Source of the DNA: an uncultured Bryobacteraceae bacterium
GTDB taxonomy: Bacteria > Acidobacteriota > Terriglobia > Bryobacterales > Bryobacteraceae
Length of the DNA: 64,000 bases
Assembly: GCA_938027685.1 (NCBI GenBank)
Contig: CALJAM010000003.1
Location: 54,950-118,949 of the forward strand
Direction: 5' to 3'
Positions 29,302-38,161 of this stretch are shown here, one piece after another; position 1 is the stretch's first letter, and every line of letters starts with the position of its first letter. The notes under the pieces are model-generated. The model saw nothing but the letters and a program-made list of their open reading frames with translations. It was not told where the DNA came from and made no database searches. The position numbers were made by a program, and so were the translations under genes.

Positions 29302-30452
29302 CGGTTCTTCCAGTAAGCCAGCGTAGCCTCCATCAGGATGTCGCGCAAGGGCTTGCCCGAAGCGGCGGCCAGGCGGCGGCAGTCCTCGTATTCCGGCGCG
29401 AACCGCCCGTCTTCCGACACCTTGATGCGCACTTTGCCTTCGGGGAGTTCGACTTCGATCGAATGACGGGCGCGCACGCGTCGCTCGGCGCGATAGAGTC
29501 GGAGGCCGAAGGTCGAGGTCTCCGCGAAAATGATTTCGGCCAGCCGCTCCTGATCTTCCGGGCGAGCCAATACGCGCAGCAGCAATGCCGGCCTGCCCTT
29601 CTTCATATACAACGGCTCCAGAGTCGCGTCCAAAGCGCCCGCCTCGAGCAACCGCTCCAGCGCGTAGGCGAGGACCTCGGGCGTCGAATCATCCACGTTG
29701 GCTTCCAGCACCGAGATTAGCGTCGCTTCCGGGACGCGGTTGTCCTCGCCCACGAGCAAGCGAAGCACGTTGGGCCGGCCGGGCAACTCGCGCGAGCCTG
29801 CGCCGTAGCCGACGGCGCGCAGCGTCATCGCAGGCATGGGGCCGAAGGCGGCGGCCAGAGCGGCGACGACGGCTGCCCCCGTGGGTGTGGTCAGCTCGAC
29901 GGTAGGTCCCTCCGCGTAGACCGGCTTGTCCTTGAGCAGTGCGGCGGTGGCGGGCGCGGGAACGGGCAACGTCCCGTGGCTGGTCTGAATCACGCCGCCG
30001 CCCAGGTTCACAGGCGAGCAGTGGATCTCCTCGACGCCCAGCAGTTCGAAGCCCAGGCAAGCGCCCACCACGTCTGCGATCGAATCCACCGCGCCCACCT
30101 CGTGGAAATGGACTCGTTCCACGGGCACCTGGTGGATGGCCGCTTCCACGGCTCCTAGGCGCTCGAACACTTTCGATGCATTATGTTTCACCCTTCCGGG
30201 CAGGCCGGAGTCCGCGATCAACCGCAGGATGTCGCCCAGGTGCCTCCAGGGCCCGGATCCCTCCGCCTCCACCTGAAACTTGATGGCCGCGAGCCCGCCC
30301 CTCATGACGCGTTCGAAGCGGAACCGGGCGCCGGTCCCCAGCGAATCCAGGGCGGCGCAGAGCTCGGTCGGATCGGCGCCGGCGTCGACCAGCGCGCCCA
30401 CGAGCATGTCGCCGCTGATGCCGGAAAAAGCATCGAGGTAGCCGAGGCGCAT
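29298..30452 (-). CDS. larC: Nickel pincer cofactor biosynthesis protein LarC
   Basis: 384 aa. CTP-dependent cyclometallase that inserts nickel into the pyridinium thiolate pincer cofactor of lactate racemase and related LarA enzymes. N terminus GYLDAFSGISGDMLVGALVDAGAD is the family signature, with ITADV-like SIADVVGA and HFHEVGAVDS. In lactobacilli LarC is made through a programmed frameshift; here one continuous frame covers LarC1 and LarC2. No larA or larB is in the window, so it may serve an enzyme encoded elsewhere. Stop overlaps the metG ATG. Confidence 0.9.
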   Translation of the reverse strand: MRLGYLDAFSGISGDMLVGALVDAGADPTELCAALDSLGTGARFRFERVMRGGLAAIKFQVEAEGSGPWRHLGDILRLIADSGLPGRVKHNASKVFERLGAVEAAIHQVPVERVHFHEVGAVDSIADVVGACLGFELLGVEEIHCSPVNLGGGVIQTSHGTLPVPAPATAALLKDKPVYAEGPTVELTTPTGAAVVAALAAAFGPMPAMTLRAVGYGAGSRELPGRPNVLRLLVGEDNRVPEATLISVLEANVDDSTPEVLAYALERLLEAGALDATLEPLYMKKGRPALLLRVLARPEDQERLAEIIFAETSTFGLRLYRAERRVRARHSIEVELPEGKVRIKVSEDGRFAPEYEDCRRLAAASGKPLRDILMEATLAYWKNR

Positions 30453-30497
30453 GGGAATGTAACCGGAAGCCGGCCCGGTAGCTTCGGGAAGGCTTCT

Positions 30498-31247
30498 TCA
30501 ACCAGTTTGCCTGCTGCCGGCGGGCGGAATCAAGGCAGGAAGCAGTTCGCCCGCCGGGCCGCGCAGCGAGCAGTCCAGCCGCGAGGAGAACGGGGTCTCG
30601 TCGGGGTTGACCTCGATGACGCGTGCGCCGGCGGACTGGGCCAGCGGAATCAGGCCTGCCGCCGGGTATACCACCGCCGAGGTGCCCACCACCAGGAAAA
30701 CCTCCGCCTGGCGCGCCGCGGCTTCGGCCTGCTCCCAGGCGTCGGGGGGCAGCGGCTCGCCGAACCAGACCACGCCCGGCCGCAGAAGACCGCCGCATTC
30801 GCAACGCGGCGGCAGCTCGGGTAGCGGTACGCGCTCGTCGCGTCGCTCGCGCCCGCAACCCAGGCAACGCACCATCCAGATGTCGCCATGCAGCTTGACG
30901 ACGCGGCGATTACCCGCGCGTTCGTGCAGTCCGTCCACGTTCTGGGTAATCAGGGTGAACCGGGGCTTGGAGGCTTCGAGGCGCACCAAGGCTTCGTGGC
31001 CCGCATTGGGGCGCGCCTGCGCGATCCGCTGCCGCCGCCAGTCGTACCACTCCCAGACCAGCCTCGGATCACGCCGGAAAGCTTCGGGAGTAGCCAGCTC
31101 CTCGGGCCGATACTGCCGCCACAACCCGCCCGGCCCACGGAAGGTCGGCACCCCGCTTTCGGCGGAAATCCCCGCACCGGTCAGCACCGCCACCGACCGC
31201 GCCGCCGCCAGCCACTGCCGCGCCTGCTCCGTCAAAGCCGCATTCAT
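30498..31247 (-). CDS. cobB: NAD-dependent protein deacylase (sirtuin, CobB-like)
   Basis: 249 aa from ATG 31247; an upstream ORF extension to 31571 is shadow of tdh. Sirtuin motifs: [27 protein letters not shown], catalytic H120 in KLHGD, Zn Cys in CLGCG and CECGG. Y68 and R71 (WYDWRRQ) form the YxxR pair that marks class III sirtuins able to remove succinyl or malonyl groups as well as acetyl. It could counteract the GNAT/acyl-CoA synthetase fusion at 16046-18805. Divergent from tdh with a 67-base shared upstream region. Confidence 0.92.
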   Translation of the reverse strand: MNAALTEQARQWLAAARSVAVLTGAGISAESGVPTFRGPGGLWRQYRPEELATPEAFRRDPRLVWEWYDWRRQRIAQARPNAGHEALVRLEASKPRFTLITQNVDGLHERAGNRRVVKLHGDIWMVRCLGCGRERRDERVPLPELPPRCECGGLLRPGVVWFGEPLPPDAWEQAEAAARQAEVFLVVGTSAVVYPAAGLIPLAQSAGARVIEVNPDETPFSSRLDCSLRGPAGELLPALIPPAGSRQTG

Positions 31248-31314
31248 TATCCTTAGGTTAAAGCCTGGCCGTAGTCGGCACCGCACGGCGCCGTCTCGCG
31301 AAAGGAGATTCTTT

Positions 31315-32349
31315 GTGGCAAGTATGAAGGCCTTGGTGAAGAGCCGACCTGAACCGGGTCTCTGGCTCGAGGAAGTGCCGGTCCCCGAGATCGGCGTCAA
31401 CGACGTGCTGATCCGCGTCGACCGCACTTCGATTTGCGGCACCGACATCCACATATGGAACTGGGACGAATGGGCCCGCAAGACCATCCCGGTGCCCATG
31501 GTGGTTGGGCACGAATTCGTGGGCGAGATCGTAGCGGTCGGATCCAACGTCGCCGACTTCACGCCGGGCATGATCGTGGGCGGCGAAGGCCACGTAGTCT
31601 GCGGTCGCTGCCGAAACTGTCTGGCGGGCCGCCGTCACCTGTGCGCGCACACCAAGGGAGTGGGGGTCAACCGCCCGGGCGCATTCGCCGAGTACATCGC
31701 TCTGCCCATGACCAACGTCTGGCACCATCGCGAGTGGGTGGACCTGGATATCGCCTGCATCTTCGATCCCTTTGGCAATGCCGTCCACACGGCGTTGTCC
31801 TTCCCGGTGCTGGGCGAGGACGTGCTGGTCACCGGCGCCGGTCCCATCGGCATCATGAGCGCCGCCGTGGCGCGTCACGCCGGCGCCCGTTTTGTCGTCA
31901 TTACCGATCCGAATCCTTACCGCCGCGAGCTGGCCAAGAAAGTCGGCGTCACGTTAGCCGTCGATCCCACCTCCACGCGGCTGGCCGACGTGCAGAAGCA
32001 ACTCGGCATGCTCGAGGGGTTCGACGTCGGCTTCGAAATGTCGGGCCACCCGGACGCCTTCCGCGAAATGCTCGTCAACATGTGCCACGGCGGCAAGATC
32101 GCCATGCTGGGCATCCCCGAGCGCGAGATGGCGATCGACTGGAACACGGTCATCTTCAACGGGCTGACCATCAAGGGCATTTACGGTCGCGAGATGTACG
32201 AGACCTGGTACAAGATGACCATCATGCTGCAGTGCGGGCTCGACATCCGCCCGGTGATCACCCATCACTTTCACTACACCGAGTACCGCGAGGCCTTCGA
32301 AGTGATGCGGTCCGGCCAGTCCGGTAAAGTGATCCTGCACTGGCGCTGA
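31315..32349 (+). CDS. tdh: L-threonine 3-dehydrogenase
   Basis: 344 aa zinc medium-chain dehydrogenase oxidising L-threonine to 2-amino-3-ketobutyrate with NAD+. Catalytic-zinc region [16 protein letters not shown] and GHEFVGEI, structural zinc Cys in [15 protein letters not shown], and Rossmann [19 protein letters not shown] chose GTG 31315 because AAAGGAG lies 7 bases upstream; ATG 31324 would be 16 bases from that site. Strong similarity to E. coli-type Tdh is seen along the length ([19 protein letters not shown]). Confidence 0.93.
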   Translation: MASMKALVKSRPEPGLWLEEVPVPEIGVNDVLIRVDRTSICGTDIHIWNWDEWARKTIPVPMVVGHEFVGEIVAVGSNVADFTPGMIVGGEGHVVCGRCRNCLAGRRHLCAHTKGVGVNRPGAFAEYIALPMTNVWHHREWVDLDIACIFDPFGNAVHTALSFPVLGEDVLVTGAGPIGIMSAAVARHAGARFVVITDPNPYRRELAKKVGVTLAVDPTSTRLADVQKQLGMLEGFDVGFEMSGHPDAFREMLVNMCHGGKIAMLGIPEREMAIDWNTVIFNGLTIKGIYGREMYETWYKMTIMLQCGLDIRPVITHHFHYTEYREAFEVMRSGQSGKVILHWR

Positions 32350-32358
32350 GTGCACGCC

Positions 32359-32853
32359 TCAGGGTACGGTCTGCTCCAGCACGCGCGAGGCCTGCTCTTC
32401 GCGGAACTCGCGCAGCTTCTGCCGCAGTTCCGGCCGGCGGGCGGCGAGGATGGCCACGGCCAGCAAGGCGGCGTTGACCGCCCCGGACTTGCCGATGCCC
32501 AGCGTGCCCACCGGAACCCCGGCGGGCATCTGGACGATCGAGAGCAGCGAGTCCAAGCCGCGCAACGCCGGGCTCTCGATGGGAACGCCCAACACCGGCA
32601 GCAGCGTGTGCGCAGCGATCACGCCCGGCAGGTGTGCAGCGCCGCCCGCCCCGGCGATGATCACTTCGATGCCGCGATCCTGAGCCGCTCCGGCGTATTG
32701 CATGGTCTGCTCGGGCGTGCGGTGCGCGGAAAGAACCCGACACTCGTGCGGCACGCCGAAGGAGGAAAGCATTTCGCTCGCGTGCCGCATGGTTTCCCAA
32801 TCCGACTTGCTCCCCATGATGATGGCCACGACAGGCCTGCTCTCGTCGGTCAT
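32359..32853 (-). CDS. purE: N5-carboxyaminoimidazole ribonucleotide mutase PurE
   Basis: 164 aa. Purine biosynthesis enzyme, class I (works with PurK). [12 protein letters not shown] at the N terminus, [13 protein letters not shown] with the catalytic His, and [13 protein letters not shown] and [18 protein letters not shown] are the family signature. purK is not in the window. It is the last gene of a minus-strand run with two membrane-protein genes and a quinone oxidoreductase, an arrangement without clear functional logic. Confidence 0.95.
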   Translation of the reverse strand: MTDESRPVVAIIMGSKSDWETMRHASEMLSSFGVPHECRVLSAHRTPEQTMQYAGAAQDRGIEVIIAGAGGAAHLPGVIAAHTLLPVLGVPIESPALRGLDSLLSIVQMPAGVPVGTLGIGKSGAVNAALLAVAILAARRPELRQKLREFREEQASRVLEQTVP

Positions 32854-32865
32854 AACCCTAACAGT

Positions 32866-34311
32866 TTAGCGGCGAATGCGGCGCGCGGACGCGCCCCCTC
32901 GACCGGCGGGCCTGCGCACCTGCGGCCTACCGGCCGGAGCCGCCTCCTGTGCAGTTCCCGGACGAGCCAGCAACAGCAAACTCATCACCAGCGACGGCCA
33001 AACCTGAAGCCACAGGCGATTCACCGATGTGCCTAGGTGCCAGTTGAGGTCGGCGACCGTCACCATGTAAACCATAAAGTCCGCCGCTAACATGGCAAGG
33101 GGCAGCGCCGCGACGGCCAATTGACGCCGACGCGCCGGCTCCACCCGTCCGGCCGCCCAGACCCAAATCAGAGCAAGTACGATCGGATGCGCCCACCACG
33201 GCCCTAACTCCCAAAGCGTCGTGGCATAGGCTCGCAGGATCATCCACGCCCGCTGTGGATCCGAAAGCTTGCCGAACGCCTCGGCGAGAGTTTTTGGAAA
33301 CAACCCGGCCGTGGCCGGAGCCACCCAGCTCTTGAAGAACAGCACGAGAGCCAGTACGGGAGCCGCGCCCGCGAGGAAGGCAAACAGCGAAGAGCGGCCG
33401 GCGCGCCAACCGCACCAGATCGCCGCCAGGAGCAGGAAAACCAGCCCTTCGTTCTTGGTCCATGCGCCCAAGGCCGCCAGAAGCCCCGCCCAAATCAGGG
33501 CGGTCACCGCCGGGCGCTCGACGGCCCCGGCCAGCAGCGCTACCGTAGCCAGCACGTAACAGGCAAGCGGTATATCCGCGTACTGGGAAGCGATCTGGGA
33601 GGCAAACAGCTCGCTGCCCGACAGCAGAAGCAAGCCGACCCACGCTGCTTTCTCATCCCGAAGCCAGGCTATCGATCCGGCCGTGAGCGCGACCAGCGCC
33701 AATGCATAAACAAGCCCGATCGCCGCCGGCACGGCGACATCAACCCGCCCCGACGCCAACCAACTTTGTGCGATTAGCCCCGAAAGCAGCAGCGGATAAT
33801 CCGGATGCGAAGCCCCGAGGTGATGCGCCTGGAGGCCGGTCGACACGGCGTGTCGCCAACTGTCCCCGCCGCCCGCCAGGAACTTGGCCCGCAGGTTCCA
33901 GATCGAAAAGGCGTCCCAATCGCCGTGAGGTGAAGCCGCCGTGGTGAACCACCAGCCCGAAAGCAGGAAGACGATCGCAAGCAAACCGCAGACAGGTAAA
34001 ATCCAGGGCGCTTTGGAGCCGCGGCGCTCCCGCTGCGGCTCCTGCGCGGCCGCAGGCGGGAGTTTTCGCAAGGCGAGAACAGCGAGAAGCAGCAGCCCGA
34101 TGTTCTCCGCCACTACAGTGGCCCTGGAGGCTGCACCGGTCCACAGCAGTACGGCGAACAGGCACGAGCCGATTCCCAAACCTGCGATGCAACCCATCGC
34201 CACGAGGGTCGACAGCCACATCCAGCGGGGTTCAAACGGCTCGATCGGCCGCCGCCGCAGGGCGAGCAGGCAACCGAAAATCGCCGTCGAGGACAGCGAA
34301 AGCCACCCCAT
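32866..34311 (-). CDS. Multi-pass membrane protein, possible GT39-like glycosyltransferase
   Basis: 481 aa from ATG 34311 (an upstream extension to 34473 is shadow). About ten to twelve hydrophobic helices. A periplasmic loop after the helix at about residues 108-125 (SPHGDWDAFSIWNLRAKFLA, then SHPDYPLLLSGLI) has the Asp/Asp and HPDYP features seen in dolichyl-phosphate-mannose-dependent and other lipid-linked-sugar glycosyltransferases of the GT-C fold. QYADIPLACYVLA and WTKNEGLVFLLLA agree with that fold. Substrate unknown. It overlaps its upstream neighbour by one base, so the two are likely a functional pair. Confidence 0.75.
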   Translation of the reverse strand: MGWLSLSSTAIFGCLLALRRRPIEPFEPRWMWLSTLVAMGCIAGLGIGSCLFAVLLWTGAASRATVVAENIGLLLLAVLALRKLPPAAAQEPQRERRGSKAPWILPVCGLLAIVFLLSGWWFTTAASPHGDWDAFSIWNLRAKFLAGGGDSWRHAVSTGLQAHHLGASHPDYPLLLSGLIAQSWLASGRVDVAVPAAIGLVYALALVALTAGSIAWLRDEKAAWVGLLLLSGSELFASQIASQYADIPLACYVLATVALLAGAVERPAVTALIWAGLLAALGAWTKNEGLVFLLLAAIWCGWRAGRSSLFAFLAGAAPVLALVLFFKSWVAPATAGLFPKTLAEAFGKLSDPQRAWMILRAYATTLWELGPWWAHPIVLALIWVWAAGRVEPARRRQLAVAALPLAMLAADFMVYMVTVADLNWHLGTSVNRLWLQVWPSLVMSLLLLARPGTAQEAAPAGRPQVRRPAGRGGASARRIRR

Positions 34312-34739
34312 TACCGCGAGGCCCTCCGACGCAGCAGGAACAGACCGCGGCCGAAGTCGGCCTCCACCACGTATCCCTGAGCCGCAGCCAGTTGGGCCGG
34401 GTTCTGCGCCTCGATAAAGTTGCCTACCGCCAGCTCGGGCGGATCGTTGCTCGCAACTGCAACCAACAGACACGGCGCCAGGGCGTACTGGGCCTGCAAG
34501 AAGGCCAGCGTCGCCCGATCTCCCGGCGGAAGGTCGCTCAGGTAACCGACGACGGCGCCGCGCGGCAGTCGGGCCGCCAAGGGAGCGAACCGCGCGAGGG
34601 CCGATTCGATGCGGTACGGGTCCGGCGAATCACGCGCGAGCACCTTCGCTATCTCGGCGGACCGGAATGCGGCAGCCAACGAGAGGATACCGACGATCGC
34701 GCCGGCCACTCGGAGCCGAACCGCTGAAGTCATCCCCAT
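34311..34739 (-). CDS. Small membrane-anchored protein of unknown function
   Basis: 142 aa. One N-terminal transmembrane helix (about 9-26) with the rest outside (RIESALARFAPLAARLPRGAVVGYLSDLPPGD, then FLQAQYALAPCLLV). Not recognised. This type of short protein accompanies polytopic GT-C-like proteins in acidobacterial genomes as far as I can judge, and here the stop of this gene shares a base with the start of such a protein. An alternative start is ATG 34733. Confidence 0.7.
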   Translation of the reverse strand: MGMTSAVRLRVAGAIVGILSLAAAFRSAEIAKVLARDSPDPYRIESALARFAPLAARLPRGAVVGYLSDLPPGDRATLAFLQAQYALAPCLLVAVASNDPPELAVGNFIEAQNPAQLAAAQGYVVEADFGRGLFLLRRRASR

Positions 34740-34750
34740 CTAAACTTGTG

Positions 34751-35722
34751 TCATTCGGGGACCAACAGCAACTTGCCGGCCGTCGCGCGTGACTCCAGTG
34801 CGCGGTGCGCCTCGGCCGCCTCGGAGAGCTTGTAGACGCGGTCGATGCGTAGTTTCAGCTTCCCCTCCTGCACCCATCCCAGCACGTCGCCCGCGCGCCA
34901 GAGCAGCTCTTCCCGCGACGCCACATAGTGCTGCAGCGACGGCCGTGTCAGGAACAGCGAACCCTTCTGGCTGAGCACGAGCGGTTGGAAGGCAGGCACC
35001 GCTCCGCTGGCGTTGCCGTAAGAAACCATCATCCCTCGCGGACGCAGGCAATCCAAACTCTTTTCCCAAGTGGCGGCGCCCACCGAATCGTAGACCACGT
35101 CGACGCCGCGCCCGTTGGTGGCCGCGCGCACCACTTCAAGGAAATCGTCTCTGGTGTAAACGATCACCTTGTCGGCTCCCGCCTGGCGGGCCAGCTCCGC
35201 CTTAGCGTCGGTCGAGACCGTGCCAAAGACTCGCGCGCCGCGCATCTTCGCCATCTGCACAAGGAGCAGGCCGACGCCGCCCGCGGCGGCGTGAATGAGG
35301 CACGCGTCACCTTGCTTGAGAGGATAGGTCGAAAAGACCAAGTAATGCGCCGTCATGCCCTGGAGCATGGCTGCGGCGGCCGAATTGAAATCCATCCCCG
35401 ACGGTAACTTCACAAGCATCCACGCCGGAACCACGGCGTACTCGGCATAAGCGCCGCGCGACATGGCATAGGCGACACGGTCACCCGGCGCGACCTCGCT
35501 GACCCCCTCGCCGACTGCCTCGACCACGCCCGCGGCCTCCATGCCCAAGGTGATGGGCGGCTCCACCTTGTACAGCCCCGTGCGGTGGTAAATGTCGATG
35601 AAATTCACGCCCGCGGCGGCGATCTTCACCAACGCCTCGCCAGGACCCGGTGCGGGCTTGGGCCAGTCGACTAAACGCATGGCCTCCGGGCCGCCCGGCT
35701 GCTCGACCAGAATCACTTTCAT
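34751..35722 (-). CDS. qor: NADPH:quinone oxidoreductase (zinc-free MDR family)
   Basis: 323 aa. QOR subfamily of medium-chain dehydrogenases lacking the zinc Cys ligands. Motifs: [31 protein letters not shown], the long [14 protein letters not shown] and [19 protein letters not shown] nucleotide-binding region, and [25 protein letters not shown]-dependent one-electron reduction of quinones is the typical activity. First gene of the minus-strand run ending in purE. Confidence 0.93.
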   Translation of the reverse strand: MKVILVEQPGGPEAMRLVDWPKPAPGPGEALVKIAAAGVNFIDIYHRTGLYKVEPPITLGMEAAGVVEAVGEGVSEVAPGDRVAYAMSRGAYAEYAVVPAWMLVKLPSGMDFNSAAAAMLQGMTAHYLVFSTYPLKQGDACLIHAAAGGVGLLLVQMAKMRGARVFGTVSTDAKAELARQAGADKVIVYTRDDFLEVVRAATNGRGVDVVYDSVGAATWEKSLDCLRPRGMMVSYGNASGAVPAFQPLVLSQKGSLFLTRPSLQHYVASREELLWRAGDVLGWVQEGKLKLRIDRVYKLSEAAEAHRALESRATAGKLLLVPE

Positions 35723-35916
35723 GCTGCCTCCTCACCTCAAAGCCATTTTGCACGAGCACGAGGTCGCACGCAGGAGACGGGCCGCCTGCCCGCGCGTCCC
35801 TGAAACTGGCTCGAAATCGAGATTGCCCTGAAATTTGCTTCCGGGTTACTCTTGTTCTCGATCGAGAGAGCCTCGTGAACCTATAATTCCACTACTCGCA
35901 ACAATCGTCCATTCTG

Positions 35917-36782
35917 ATGGGCGCCGCCTGGGCGGAGAGCGCCCCGGTGAAACATTTCGACATGTCGGGCAAGGTGGTGGGTGCGCATCCCACTCATCGC
36001 CTCATGATCCGAATCGAGGGACCGGTGACGCGGACCGCCACGGTCCGTCCGGACGGCACGCGTGGGTCCGCGTCCACAACGCGAGCACGCAGCGGTCGGC
36101 CACCACGAAGTCCGACGGGACCTTCGAAGTATAGAATCGGCTCCCGGAAACCTAAACGGTGCGGCCGGACGTGCCGGGCTGCGCTTTCACGCCTGCGTAC
36201 CGAACGGTGAACCCCACGAACGGCGACGCCGAAGGATCGGAGTTTCCACGCGCGCCGGACAACCCGGAGATGAACCATCTTCGACCGGAGGCATCGCCGG
36301 GAGGCGCGCTCCCCTCACGCCCGCGTTCCGGCGCTTCATCGCGCACTCGCTCTGCGGTTGACGCTTAGCCTTTTGGCCGTCTTGCTTGCCGGTTGTGGGT
36401 GACCGGCGCGGAGGACGCTGGAAGCAAGCGGCGGCCGAACGGCTGACTCGGCGGCGAAGCCATCCCGTGGGCAGGCCCGGGCGAGGCTTTGTCCGCGAGC
36501 CGGTTCGCCTTCGCAGTCGGACGGGCGACGCACTTTCGGCGTAAGCGGCCGCGTGGTCAGCCTCGCCGCCACACGGCCAGTGTGCGGGCGAGCGGGCCGG
36601 TCTCAAGAGCCGCGCTCACACAGCAGAACTGCTACTGCATCGAAGGATTGGCGCCTGGAGTCTACCAGGTCTTCGTGCGTCACCGTGATGACATGATCAG
36701 CCCGAGCATTGAACGGCTCAGGATCACGGACGGAGACGTTGGCGGCGTCAACTTTCACGCCTGGCAGAGGAGAAGGCGCTGA
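35917..36782 (+). pseudogene. Decayed carboxypeptidase-regulatory-like (Ig-fold) repeat protein
   Basis: Fragments of one protein are spread over this otherwise empty region. Frame 1 from 35917 reads ISG-like MSGKVVGAHPTHRLMIRIEG then TRTATVRPDGT. The sequence then shifts to frame 0, reading WVRVHNASTQRSATTKSDGT FEV, a TAG at 36132, a TAA at 36150, then TVRPDVPGCAFTPAYRTVN. After further breaks frame 0 ends with CIEGLAPGVYQVFVRHRDD and LRITDGDVGGVNF (to 36782). Such DGTF/PGxYxV/VSGVNF patterns are the repeat signature of CarboxypepD_reg domains. One frameshift and several stops make it non-functional. Confidence 0.7.
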
Positions 36783-36818
36783 TCGAGGCTTTCCGGTCGC
36801 AGAGGGACGGAAGCCGCG

Positions 36819-37391
36819 TCAGCCGCGCGAAACCCGAAAGCCTAGAAGACGCAGCCGTCGGCGTCCGTGGGCGAAAGCGGCGTAAGCCAGCAGATAAAGC
36901 ACTGTCAGCGGGAACAGCGCAAGGCGCAGCAAGGCGGGCGCCGCCTCTGCTCCGCCCATGCCGACGCGGTGCGCCACGAAGCGGGCCATGGTTGCAAGCT
37001 GCGTCCGATCCAGCCAGAAGAAGTCGCAATTCTCGTTTACGATGAAGACCTTCGCCGGCACCCGTAAGGCGAGCGCCCACTTCCACTTGGTCATGATCGG
37101 CTCACCCGAGCATAGGATGCCCATGATCTGGTAGCCGTCCGCCCTCAGTTCCCGGTACAGGCGACGTCGCCCCTTCCGGCCCTGGTAGTCGGCGACCTGA
37201 TAGACCACTGTCCGACCGTCAAGCGCAAGCGCGGTGGGCAAGCCGCTATAACAGGTGACCAGGCCGAACTCCGCCTCGGGCCAGAACTGACGCAGGATCG
37301 GCGTCAATTGCTCGATCAGCCGCCGGGACCCGCTTTCAACCAGCAGGATGCGGCGGACGTCGGGGAATCTCAGACTGAAGAAGTAACGCAC
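36819..37391 (-). CDS. Conserved protein of unknown function, possible glycosyltransferase-like domain
   Basis: 190 aa from GTG 37391; an open frame to 37502 adds residues with no protein character. The core (RRILLVESGSRRLIEQLTPI, then FGLVTCYSGLP) looks like the N-terminal Rossmann half of GT9/heptosyltransferase-type proteins, followed by EPIMTKWKWALALRVPAKVFIVNENCDFFWLD. A hydrophobic helix (LALFPLTVLYLLAYAAFA) lies near the C terminus, so it may be membrane-attached. No second glycosyltransferase domain is present. Function not assigned. Confidence 0.6.
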   Translation of the reverse strand: MRYFFSLRFPDVRRILLVESGSRRLIEQLTPILRQFWPEAEFGLVTCYSGLPTALALDGRTVVYQVADYQGRKGRRRLYRELRADGYQIMGILCSGEPIMTKWKWALALRVPAKVFIVNENCDFFWLDRTQLATMARFVAHRVGMGGAEAAPALLRLALFPLTVLYLLAYAAFAHGRRRLRLLGFRVSRG

Positions 37392-37591
37392 GCCGGAAGT
37401 TAAGAATATACAGCGCGGAGGGGATTCGGTGCGCAAAGCCTGCGGGCTGCGCGCGGGGAGTCCGGCAAAGCTTGCGCGGCCGGGCGAGACCCTTGCCACC
37501 AAGTCCAGGAAAAATCGAACACGGGCGTCTGGCAGTCCACGTGAAACTAAGCCGGGTGGCGAACGTTATTTCTGAAAGGAGGAACAAAGGC

Positions 37592-38098
37592 ATGAAGAGA
37601 CGGTTATTCACAGTCCTCGCCATGGGGGCATTGCTGGCGGCACCGGCGGTCGCTCAGAGGGGCCGAGGCTGGCGCGCGGGTACTCCCCCCACACCGGAAG
37701 AGCGCCTTGCGAGGCGATTGGACTTTCTGGCCACCTACCTGAATCTCAGCGAGGGACAGAAGGCCCAGTTCAAGACCGCCTTGGAAGCGTTGCAGGCCAA
37801 GCAACAGGCCACCTGGCAGAAGATGATCGAGTTGCGAACCAAGCTCCAGGAGGCGGTGCGGAGCAACGCGGGCGCGCAGGCCATTCAGGCGATCACGGCC
37901 GAGATCAGCAAGTTGCAGGCTGAACGAATGGCGGCGCAGGCCCAAACCATGGCTACGCTGCGCAACCTGCTCACCCAGGAGCAGCGCGACAAGCTTGACA
38001 AGCTGTGTCCCGGGAGCTGCGGGCTCGGAATGGGACTCGGAGGCGGCTGGGGTTACGGAAGCCGCGGGCTGCGGCTCCGTGCCGGCGCCCCGATTTGA
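37592..38098 (+). CDS. Periplasmic Spy/CpxP-like LTxxQ protein
   Basis: 168 aa from ATG 37592, preceded by a good AAAGGAGG site. Signal peptide MKRRLFTVLAMGALLAAPAVAQ, then a Spy/CpxP-type helical core with two LTxxQ-like repeats (YLNLSEGQKAQFKTALEALQA and NLLTQEQRDKLDKL). The C-terminal ~25 residues are Gly-rich (GMGLGGGWGYGSRGL). The family acts as periplasmic chaperones or metal/stress sensors. Not linked in an operon with either neighbour; a convergent cimA follows. Confidence 0.85.
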   Translation: MKRRLFTVLAMGALLAAPAVAQRGRGWRAGTPPTPEERLARRLDFLATYLNLSEGQKAQFKTALEALQAKQQATWQKMIELRTKLQEAVRSNAGAQAIQAITAEISKLQAERMAAQAQTMATLRNLLTQEQRDKLDKLCPGSCGLGMGLGGGWGYGSRGLRLRAGAPI

Positions 38099-38161
38099 AT
38101 GCTGGCCTCGGCGGTTCAGGCCCGCGCGCCCGTCCGGCGGGCCGCGCCGGCCTTTGCTTTC

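Noticed and set aside
27541..29316. Plus-strand open frame (591 codons) opposite metG
   Set aside because: No recognisable motif; metG on the other strand is complete and conserved.
31248..31571. Upstream extension of the sirtuin gene
   Set aside because: It overlaps tdh on the opposite strand and loses protein character; ATG 31247 gives the family start.
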